Origin: Branchiostoma floridae
Lineage: Eukaryota > Chordata > Leptocardii > Amphioxiformes > Branchiostomatidae
Assembly (NCBI RefSeq): GCF_000003815.2
Contig: NC_049983.1
Coordinates: 26,887,277-26,951,276, forward strand
Reading direction: 5' to 3'
DNA length: 64,000 nt
Shown: piece after piece, positions 41,301-53,300 of the stretch
Layout: each line of letters opens with the position of its first letter
Position numbering within the stretch: the stretch's first letter is position 1
Position numbers and translations under genes: made by a program
Notes under the pieces: generated by a model
The model's database searches: none
Seen by the model: only the letters and a program-made list of their open reading frames with translations
Told to the model about the DNA's origin: nothing

Positions 41301-44300
41301 CCCCAACACCCCCCCCCCCCAGGTGCAATGGTGGTGGCGACTTGGAGCTGGATGCATTTGAGGTAGTCCGCCTGGAGTCAGAGCTGGTAGCAGAGCGGCT
41401 GTAAGTATTTAGCAAACAAAGTAAAAATTGTCAAATTTAACCCTCCGCATGTTATTAGGTGGTTACTGGACACCGCTTAAATTTCTCAAGTTAACAATGA
41501 CAGATAAAAGTCTTTTCTTCATCATGATAAATAAATAAACCTTTCTACAAGTGATCTCACCAACTTTTATCTCTCCTTGCAGGCTCCTTGAAGACTTGAC
41601 CCATGCGAATAAGAGGTAAGAGGTGTCCCCGAGATGGGCATGCAATGTTCAAAGTTTATGTTCAAGTAACTTGTATCATTCTATTGTACTAAAAATGGTG
41701 CTTAGGAATATCAAGTCGACAGACTGAGGCTTCAATTTGGACAATATTTCAATTTGAAACCACCGTTTTTCATTTAATGATGATAATATACACAATAGTT
41801 TGTTTTCTTAGGCTCAGTTCTTTTTGTATCTTCCCCTTCAGCTTGAAAGAAGACCTGGACAAGGCGCAGAAGAAGTAAGTAAAAACATCACCAGTTATAT
41901 TACAACCTTGTTGCTCTCAAATGGATACATTTGTTCTCTCTACTTTCTCTTGAGTTAACTCCATCTTTCAAGAAGGGATTTTCCAATATGAAGATACAAA
42001 ATATCTAGCTATTATATACATTGTTGAACCTTTCCTCCAAGTGATGCATTGTTACATTGAAGCTGTGTTTGTTTTAATACTATGCAGATACAGCACCACA
42101 AGGGCAGATCTCCTGAACAAGGACAACGAGATCAAAGATCTTCACACACAGCTAGAATGGTAGGTCAAAAGTCCTCAGGTTCTTTCTGCTTCCTCTCAAT
42201 TCAACTTGATCTATTAAAAACTAAGAACTTTCTTAAGATAAGAAAACTGAACAATCAACTAGTATCTATCTCTGTAGACTGTAGACGCTATTCTAGACCG
42301 TCTAATAACAAATAAACGGTTTGCTTCCTTAGCGTCAGTTCTTGACGGCAATTTTGTATCTTCCCTTCAGCCTAAAGAAAGAACTCGACACAGCACAGAA
42401 AAAGTAAGTGAAAACACTACAGGTCATATTTACTTACAACCTTGTTGCTCTCAAATGGGTGTACTTTGTTTGTTGTTGCTTATCATATATCCATATATCA
42501 ATTAAGGATAAGATATAATTTGGAAAAAGAGAAATATGGAGCAGCAGTCCTTGTATCTTTGCCAGGAATGGTCCAGGTTTCATGCATCTCAAACTTTTCC
42601 TCCAATAGGATCACTGAGCAGACTGACATCGCTGAAAAGCTCCAAATGGAAAAAGAGGCCCTCCTAGCTGAGCAAAAACAGTGAGATATTTTTGTTTCTT
42701 GTTTCCTGATACAGGATGGGACTAGGTGAGGTGAGGTGATACAGTCAAAGTTTGATTTTAAGATGGGGTGCAGCAGTTGTATCTATTGATGCCAAGACTG
42801 GTTGGTTCAGTAAACCCCTGAGAAAACTATGAAACTCTGAGAGAGGAAAAGGACTTCCTGGCCGAACAGAAAGATTGAGATATTTTTGTTTGTAGTTTCT
42901 CGATACAAAATTTAGTTTTAAGATTAGGTTCAGTAATCAATGTATCTTTAAATATTGCCAAAATTGTTTGGTTCAGTGAATTCCAAATAAGTTGCTAAAA
43001 ATCTGATAAAAGAAAAGGAGGACCTCCTGGCCAAACATAAAGATTAAGTCAGAGATATTTTTGTTTGTATTGCTTGTATGGTAAAACTTAAATTTCGTCT
43101 TTTGAACTTTAATGCATCCCAACATTTCCTCAAACAGGGTGACTGAAGAAACCAACAACGCTGCCACCTGGTTAAAGAAGGCAAACAAAAAACTGCTGGT
43201 CGAGCAGAAACACTTCAACAAGTGAGATAGTTTTCTTTATTGTTGCTTATATGGTTTAAGTGTAATTTGATTTGGGATGCAGCAGTTCTTCAATGTATCT
43301 TTGCTGCTTTCTCTTCCTTTTGCTCCCAACCTAGCCTGGTATCCAGCCGTATCATAGCTCCCGAGTCTCTTCTGTCCTGTATTTGTGGAGAGGACAGAAG
43401 AGACTCGGGAGCTATGATAAGGCTGGATACCAGGCTACTCCCAACTCACCTTTTTTGTATCACTAAAATTCGGAGTCTCATCAACCCAACCGAGGGAAGT
43501 TGCCGATGACTTTGTTGTAATAATCTAATGAGTTGATGTATCTAATGGAGTAACACCAGTTCACCTTTATCCACTGGTAACCTATATCCGTTGGCTGTTG
43601 TATTGAAAAACAGGGTAGTTAGGAATATCATATCAACGGAGAGTAGTTTTACTTTTATGCTGTTTTAGTTATTCTGCATATTAAGTCCCTGTGACAATAC
43701 CTTCAGCACCCATCCAGCTGGTACTGATGTGTATGTTTCATATCTGATGTCTGACATATTAATTTTATCTTTTACAGGTACCTAAGTGGTCATCACGTGA
43801 ACACCCCAAAACCTCACACCGCAGAACCACCACCGATCACCAGGTAGGCTATCAAAGACTGACTTGAGGTTTTTTTAATACTTAAACCAAAATGATACAA
43901 AAGATCATCTATGGTGGATTCATATCTTATATGATTTCTGTATCAATTTCCCCTTATTATTCTCATCATTCAGTATTTGTCAACTTCCCAAGCTAATAAT
44001 GCCTTACCTATGATTTTAGAGGCAAATATGCTTGAAAACACATTAAATTTTGTTCTTATTCTAATATTCAAGACAAGCTTCCTGTTATAGAAAAAAGATT
44101 CTATAGAGTTGTAACCAAAATGAAATCCCTACACGGCTACACCCCCCCCCCCCTTCTAGGTGCCCCCAACACCTTGCTGGTGGTGATGACCTCGATACAG
44201 ATGCCTTTATTACAATATCGCTGGAGGCGCAACTCATCGCTGAGAGACTGTGAGTTTACACACAGAAAACTAAGTAGAAACTATCAAATCTAAGCACAGG

Positions 44301-47300
44301 ATGGACATTGACGTATGATCAGATGATTTACATAAAAAAGTTTCTATATCTTAAAGCTCATCATCTTCATCTTTGGTAGACGTGCTTACACGCGACTGGG
44401 TTATACCGAGTCTTACTGGGTGACATCCCTTTCGTTAACTGATTACAAGACGGGGATGTATCAGGTCTTGTTATTATTATCATCATCATCATCCGGGCGT
44501 GCTGTTTCACGGATGGCCATGACTCTCTTCCTCCATAATATTATTAACCAATATCAATTCCTCCTCTCCCAGTGATGCATTAAAGCTGTGTTTGTTTAAC
44601 ATTTTGCAGAGAAATTTCCACCAAAGACCATCAGATCATAGAGCTGAAGAATGAACTAGTCAGGTAGGTCAACAATCTAATAGCTTGATCTTTTGAAGGA
44701 AGGCCTTTCAAAATAATTGAACAAACAATAAGTGATCATTGTAGACACATGATTGTAGGCACTGTTTTATACCCTTCATATGCAATTATTTATATATATT
44801 ACTTAATACTGATTGTTATTCTGTCCATATCAAATAATATTTTTATCTGCATTGTCTTTGTCTCTGTCAGCAGAGCTGAGCCCAGGCTAGTTGGGCCTTG
44901 ATTGTGGGTGTTAATGAACAAACCAATAAATAGATAAAATCTGGATCCCTCCTTTTCTTGAGCAAGTGCTGACCTAAAACAGTGTTGAGTTTGTTTCCTT
45001 TTAACTTCTTGACGGCCATGTTGTATTCTCATCTTCAGCCTGAGGGCAGACTATGACAGGGAGCACCAGAAGTAAGTGGAACCACTGCCGCTAGTTTTCA
45101 CACTTACGTTGATCTGAAAGTGTGACTTTAAGGCCCTATGAAATCAAGCATTTTTCTCCTTACTCCACAACTATGATTATTGTAGTATATAATTATATTT
45201 CAGCCATACATAGTATGGTGAAATATATTGTATTCGTAATGTTTCTTCTTTCTTCTTCTTCTTCTTCTTCTTTCTTTCTCCTGTCAAATCTTCAAAGTGA
45301 TTCATCTCCGCCGTTCCTGGACCGAATGACCTGAAATTTGGCACAGGGGTAGAATGGGCCAATACCTTGATGTTTTTTCTCAGTTTTTTCATATCTGCCT
45401 CTAAAATGATTTTATTGAGATTTTTTGGTCAATTTTAGACCAAAACTGTATATTTTGGCCCCTGTACCCTGGTATTACAACCAAATGAGCTGAAATTTGA
45501 CAGAGATGTGCCTTGATAATGCCCCCATATAAATTTGATAACACTTTTGGTGTACAGTACAACAAAATGCTTATTTTTGCGATTTTTTGACCAATTTTTG
45601 ACCAAAAAGGACACTTTTGGCCCCTGTACCCTGGTATTACAACCAAATGAGCTGAAATTTGACAGAGATGTGCCTTGATAATGCCCCCATATAAATTCAA
45701 TAACACTTTTGGTGTACAGTACAACAAAATGCTTATTTTTGCGATTTTTTGACCAATTTTTGACCAAAAAAGGACACTTTTGGCTCCTGTACCTTGGTAT
45801 TGCAACCGAATGAGCTGGAATTTGACAGAGATGTGCCTTGATCATGCCCCCATATAAATTCAATAACACTTTTGGTGTACAGTGCAACAAAATGCTTATT
45901 TTTGAGATTTTTGGCCAATTTTTGACCAAAAAAGGACACTTTTGGCTCCTGTACCCTGGTATTACAATTAAATGAGCTGAAATTTGGTATAGATAGGCAT
46001 TAGATACTTGGTAACAAGATTCAAGTAAAATTATTGACATAAACATTAGACGTATACAGCATGAGTCTGAAACTCACCTGCCTAGTAGGCTTGCTACTTG
46101 TCGCACTTTCCAGCGCCATGAGTTGCAGAAATCATCAGTCAGAACCACCTCTCATCGGTCGTTTCGTCCCCTAATCTGAAATGATTAATTTTGGCACTTT
46201 TCTGAGGGGAAATTTGTTTTCTTTTGGCCTCCTGACGTGACCTTCCGTGACCCCGCACAGAGCCACACCTGTGCGCGTCAGCCGGAGAGTTAATTGAATC
46301 AAAGACCTAGCCAATCAGCGAAGAGGAGGCCAAAGGCTAATTAATATTCATAAGCGGGGCCTCATGATCCCGTATATAGCAGTGTTCCCGCCAGGGGGAG
46401 CGAAGCCCGCCTAAGGCTCTCGCATTTTAGACTATTCAGAAGGCTTTATATTGTATCAGTTCTTAGGGGCATGTCTATGATAATCGCAGCAGTCTTCAGG
46501 AGTTTAGCGTAACACTATTTCAGGTCAAACCGTCAAAGGCAACTAAAAACAAACTTTAACGTTACTGAGTTCAACAGTACTTATAACTTGTTATCCGAAG
46601 TTGAAACGCTAGCGATGGTATTTTCGCTGCGCTGTTAGCTCCGTGCGACTGTTGTTGACGGTCTTATAACGGTATATTTTGCACCCCTGTACCCTGGTAT
46701 GAGTAACATTTGGTATAGATAGGCATAATATAGTTGGTAAAATGATCCAAGTAAAATTTTTGGCATAAAGTACTGTAAAAGGCTTAATTACAGCACTTTT
46801 TTTAGGGGAAATTGATTTTCTTTTGTTCTCCATGCCATGACTTTTCGGACGTTCACCCCACAGAGCCGACATCTGCACCTGCGTCTAGCCGGCAGGAAGA
46901 GTTAATTCAATTAATGGTTCAGCCAATCAGCGAAGAGGAAAGCGAAGGCTAATTAATATTCATAAGCGGGACCACACAATACGTTAACTTGAAGACTCAG
47001 GCCGTACAGACTTCTCGCCAGGATTTTTTCAAAGCGTCGGACAGGGGTCCGGGGGCCGCCGAATGTCCCTGGCGGGGTCCAGGGGCAGGGCCACTGTGGG
47101 GGGGGGGGGACCCAGGTGGGCGAAGCCCCCCTGGAAGCTCTTGCATTTTAGACTATTGAGAAGGCTTCTTTTATCAGTTTTTTTAGGGCCATATCTACGA
47201 TAATCGTAGCAGTCACTTACTTCTCTTCAGCAGTTTGACTTTAAAATATTTCGGGTCAAAGCTTCAAAGACAACTAAAACCTCATAAACAACAAACTTTA

Positions 47301-50300
47301 CTTAGCTCAACAGTATACAAAAATATTGTCTAATCAACAGCCGTGTTTGATTGATAGGCGGCGGTCCTTTGATGAAGTCGGCGAAAGGTGCGTTAGTTAG
47401 AAAATCTGCGTTTAGTTTTGATACGTAATTATAAGTTAGACAGTGGCGAGAATGATTATTTTCTCATCAATATTTCTCTTCAGAATTATTTGAACTTAAT
47501 TGTACATCTAAACAATTGGCTTACCTGTGCAATGTTTATATGATTAATGATCAGTGTACTGAAATCATGTGTAACGTATGGCTCCTAGTCAATAGATCAG
47601 CATTTTCTCTATAGTGACCACCTGTCTATAGTGGCCACATTTCCTAGTGCTGTTGTTGTTTGACATAAACTTTGAACATTTAAATTGTAAGTAACTTTAA
47701 ACTGCCAGAGTTTCAGCCCAATAAAACACTCTCAGCGCCAGGGTATGAACAGACTGACCAGACAGACGAAAATAAATCCTCGAACAAGGTTCAATCGTAT
47801 CTTCCGGGTCTGGCAGGAAGTTGTTAAACTAAAATAAGAATAGGCTCGATGGCTGATTGCATACAAAGTAAAACAGTTTAACAGTTTTACAGCTTGAAGA
47901 AAACAAACGCTCCTACAGTACCTGCACCTGCTTGATAATTATTAAATCGTATGCCCTACTTGAATAAAAAAAGTTCACTGCAATAATAAATGTACCCACA
48001 TCACAAGGAGCTTATACTTTTTTAAACTTACACCTAGTTATCGTATTGAAAATTGTTAATGACATTACATGAAGTCATTCAACAATTTTCAGTCATGATG
48101 AAAGTTTTCTAAATGGAAGGTGTGATTATTGTCATTTTCTGAAAAATAGAAGCGAGCTCTGTTTTTACCTGGAATCAATTCACAATACCAGTCCACTTTG
48201 GGGGATAATGTACTGTTAAGAGGATGTTCCATTTTTGCGCAGGGGTGATTTGGAACAGTCCAATGTTGCGTGGGAAGGGGTATGGCTGAAATATGCTGTA
48301 TTTGCTCTCAAGCAAATGTCGGCCTTTCTAGTTTATTCATTAAACTTATACACGTGTAGGTTTGCCCAAAATATACAAAATGGGAACGTTATGAATTTAT
48401 GGATCTTGGTTGTTGATCTTGAGAGAATGATGTAGCCTCGCAAACATATTGTTTCATTATAAACCTTCCATTTCACACTTTCTGTACACTGCACATTGCA
48501 CAGCATGGCACACTCTTGCTCTTAAAACCAAATGTCTGTCTATTGGTTGCTTTGTCTTTTGAAATTCAATTTATCCAAAACATTTTCCTCCAACAGGATT
48601 GTCCACCAAACTCAACTGGCAGCTGATCTGAAGAAAGAAAATACCACCCTGGCCCAGCAGAAACAGAGATATTTTTGCTTGTTGTTGGAGTTAAGAGAGT
48701 GAGACATTTTTGTTTCTAATTGCTTGTACCAACTTTAAGTTTAATGAAAGAAGGGGTCCTTCTATTTTTGCTGCTTGCTGCTTCTTGTTCTCTTGCAAAC
48801 CATTTAGCAAGTTGTTCTCAGCAGCCCAACTGAGGTGCTGATGACATTGTTGTATTGGTCTACCCTCTCATATGAGAGTCATAGCGCTCATCTGTTATGG
48901 TGATGCATTTCTCTCTGCTGGCACTCAACCAGACTAAATGTTTGTTTATCTTTAACTTACAGGAAAGTATTGGACATGCAGAAGGAATTAAACAGGTTTG
49001 TGAACTCTCTTGATCTTTTATCTTTAATTATTAATTAGACTAAGCCTGGTTCCTAATTGTCAACACTTTGCTCCAGAGCTGTTGATCTTTCATCATTATT
49101 CATTAAAGTGTGTTTCCTAATTGTAAACATTTTGCTCCAATTTTCTGTGTTTTGTTCAGACAAGAGAAACACAAGCTGAAACAAAGGAAAGCAGAGGCCA
49201 CAGAAGCCGCCAAGACCAAAAGGTATCACACAGACAATTAATTGAGGTTTACATTATACATGTATATTATCAAGTTTAAATTAGACATCTTTCGACATTT
49301 CTAGTGACAAAAAATTCTGCATATCTTGTTAAGTTTTCCCTGTAGAAAGCCAAGTACAGGAACACTGTGATCATAACACCAATAGTAAAAGTATCCATGG
49401 AGGTTTACATTATAAAATTTTAGATTGGATTCCTTGAACCCTGTGCAAAACCACATCCAGTGTCGTATCAGGAACACTCTTATAACAAAGCCTTTCTCAC
49501 TGACCTTACAGAGAGCTGGAGGAGATGTCCCAGGATAAAGCAACGTAAGTATTTCAGGACTTGTACTGTGGAAAAAGTTCAGAAGTTCTGTCAACAGTGC
49601 ATCAGACCTATACAATGATGATGTTTTAGATTTCCCTTTAACCGTAAGAAAACATTTCATTCCACAAACATAATGGTATTGTTTCAGCTGTAGAGTAAGA
49701 CTTGATTATGTAAAAAGTTTGTTCTGAACCTCAAAGCTTTTAGACTAATAAAATTGTCTTTTCTCCATCATCATCTTTATTCTATCCCTACTTTTTCATG
49801 ACCTTCCTACAACTTACAAGTGATCTTACCAACTTTTCTCTGTGCCCTTTTGTAGTCTTATCGAAGAGCTGAGTGCTGCGAATATGAGGTAAGAGATGTC
49901 CCCAAGATGGGCATAAAACAGTTCAAAGTTAATCTGTGAGTAGCCTATAATGTATATCTATTGTGCTAAAAAATACAGGGTTGACAGACTGAAGTTTCAG
50001 ACTTGAGTGTTTTGACAATATTTCAATTTGAAACCACACTAACTGTTGTTGTGAGCTTTGTATGTGGAGTGACTCAGGTAGAGAATTGGGCACGGACTCT
50101 ATAGGATGAGTTTGATACAAAAATGAGAAAAAAATAGTAAAACTAGAAGTAGTTTGTAAATATAGTTTGTATGTCATTGTTTTTACATGAAGTCCAGGAA
50201 GATACTATGTATTCATTATGTACTAATGTTAGCTAATGGACTGAATGAAGCACCATTCAAATGTATGCAAGGAATTCAGCAAGTTTTGAACAACTTTCAA

Positions 50301-53300
50301 AGGACATTTTGGTTAATGATTACATGCTTGGTGCATGCATGCAGCTCAAAGGAAGGTGCAGTAGGTGTTATAATTAAGAAGATTATAAGCAACTACAGAA
50401 ACTCCTAACTTCTGCCCATCCCTTCTACAGCCTTGCCAGAAGAGCACTAGAAGTGGAGGCCCTCAAATCCAGACTTGCTATACTGGAGGGTGGCGGATTC
50501 TGGGTGCCGTGCAAGTAAGTTAGTTCCCTTATGTCCAACTCACACATCAGAACTTTTCCTTAAAATTCTTTCATTACCCTCCTGCCATTGATCCAGGGAA
50601 TATCCTCTCTGGTCATGTAACCAGTTTTATTGTTACAGGTGCGAGGACATCGAGTGGAGTGATCCAGAACAGGAGGTCGCCCTGAAAAGGTAAATATCTG
50701 TCAGTTGAGAAGTCGGCTCAAACGTCTCTCATGTTTCAGCACCAAGGACAGCACTGTAACAACAAACAGTACCAAAAGAAATCAAAGCACAGCATAAAAT
50801 ATCCAGCACTATGACTCAGACCGACTGCATTGAATCACATTCTGTAAATGCAGAAATATTCGCGGTGGATTAATGTTCGCGGTTTTTGCGGTAAACACTT
50901 CACCGCGAACTTAAAACCACCACGAACATTTTTCTGTTATGGTATTAGACTGCAGTCTATGGTGTTACCACGAACTTAAATCCACCGCGAAGTCCCTTTT
51001 CCAGCTTCCGCAAAATTAAATCCCCGCAAAGTTAAATGCATTTACAGTACTTTATTGATGTTCAGCCTAACCCAGACCAGGGCAGGTTGGTGTTTATCAG
51101 CTTCCTCCACCCCATGTACCTCTGTAGACCCTAATTATTCTTACCACCGAGTCTCATCATGAAGGATGTTGGTTTGTTGATACAGATAATGTTTCTGAAC
51201 AGAAATTCAGATGAGATTGGGTATTTTAGTTTGTGTTATGCAAACTTCACTTTTCGGGGTTGTAACTCACTCCTGGCTCCTCCGAATGTTTGACATGTCG
51301 CTATAAGCGCAATTATATCAAGTTATGGATTTTTAAGATTCTAGTTTCATGAGTGAACCATAAGCTTTAAGAAGATTTGAGGGTGGGAGAACGTTAAGAG
51401 AACTACCAATTAAGGGCCGGTATTGAAGTCACTATGGCAACTCATGTAAAACAGATAAACAGAACAGAAACGTTCTACAAACATTGCATAAGCTGCGTAA
51501 CTATAAGCCCAAACTCTGAAACAGTAGAACATCTAGTTAGTAACCAGTTCCCCAGTTGTACAGGTAAGTTGTCTCAAAAGAGTCTCTGAGGCAGATCAGC
51601 CAGATGGCCGCACCAGAAGTGCCACTTAGTCAGGCTCATACACTGCTATGGTACTGCTATCATTTTCCATGCACTCAGACTAAAATTCTCTTCTTTTTTT
51701 TATTATTTACAGAAAAGTGGAGGCACTGGAAAATCAGCTGAGAAGGTTTGTAAACTCTCTTCTTTTGTTTCATTATTTTTGGGATGTTCTTATAGCTTCA
51801 TACCTTCAAGGAACACTTGCACTGAGGCACATTATAGATGACTCATTTGTGTCAATTTCTTACAGAACAAAGAGAGATAGAGAAGAAAAGGAGGCACGCT
51901 TGGAGAAAGTGCAAAAGTAGGCAACACTTTGCATGTTCATTTGCTATCTGTGTGTTGTTCATGTGCCATCTTGGACTTCTCAGCTTAGTTTTCATGCTGT
52001 TTATGAAGCTGTAAGGCTTTTTTGGTACCGATTAATCATAGATATAGTTTCAATTGGGTATCCAGAAAAGCTGGGCTACCTCGGTCATAGAATTAAAATT
52101 TCCATTGGAGGCAAAACCCCCATACATGACTTTGAGGAAGCCCACCCTGAACTAAGCCCCACCCCTAATGAACAAGAACGGGTCTAACGTGGTGTGTAGT
52201 ACATGGAGCCAGTGCCAATGTGCAAAAATAAATAAATGTGCAAATTATGATTTCAATACATGCAGCAAGTATCAACCATTTTTCATGTTGTTCCGATTAT
52301 TTCAAGACAGAATGAAGTTGAATGAAAATGATTATATGCTTTCATTTGAGGCTTAAATAAACTTTGTATACAAGTTGATAATGATAAAAGTTGGTCAACT
52401 TAAACATAACATTACTTCACCTTTATCCGTTCAAAGTAACCTGTACCCGGTATTTGTTGTTTAAAGAAGGAGGGTATTTAGAAATATTAAGTCGAAGGAC
52501 GGCAGCTTCAAATTACAATTCTTTCAATTTACTGCAGTTTGATATCACTGTCTGTCGACTTGGCATCCTTATAAAATACCCCATATCTCAAAGCAACGGA
52601 TATAAGTTACTCTGCGGATAAAGGTGAATTAGCGTTATAAACAAGATGTTCAATTCTTATTGTAACATTTACTTTCTTAAGATTCTCCTCCATCCTATCC
52701 TCCTTTATCTTCAGCACACTTAAGATGATACTCCTGTAGACTCTCCCTGAGAAAAACCAAGTTGTGAGTTAACTTTTGTGTCATCCTCCTAGAAGTGGCT
52801 TGATTAAGACTGTACCTAACAACTGGTTTGTTTTCCCTGTAGGCTGTCTGAACAGCTGCTGCAGAATGCTCACAGCAGGTGAGAAATGTTTTTGATTTTG
52901 TGATCAGGGTGTCCTGGGAGTTCATTGCTGTTTCAACTTGCACATAAATCCTGTTTTCTCACTTTGTTAAAAACGTAAGTCCTATGGTTTCCTTTATATC
53001 TCAGAATCATTTGACTCACTGGACTGCATTACAATTATTATGGTGGCATCGCTGCATTTTAAATTAATGTGTTACTCTTCATTCAAAATGTGCTGACTCT
53101 CTCTCTCTCTCTGTCTCTCGGCTTGGCTTCAAGAACGAAGATCATGACAAGTATGACTAAAAAGACAACAAAACGCACAATCATGCAGAGTGTAAAAGTT
53201 TTTTTTTTTCAAAGAATTACGCTGAGCTCACTTTCAAATCACTGGGCCGCAGCAACAACACCAATGTACCGCAGCTTCGAGTAAAGTCATTGCAATAGTT

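Noticed and set aside
43333-43436. microRNA precursor
   Set aside because: Arms are too long and too perfect for a typical animal pre-miRNA and the ends match another foldback element.
45401-46046. Minus-strand frames of 134 and 203 residues
   Set aside because: Translation of the 162-bp tandem repeat in intron 28.
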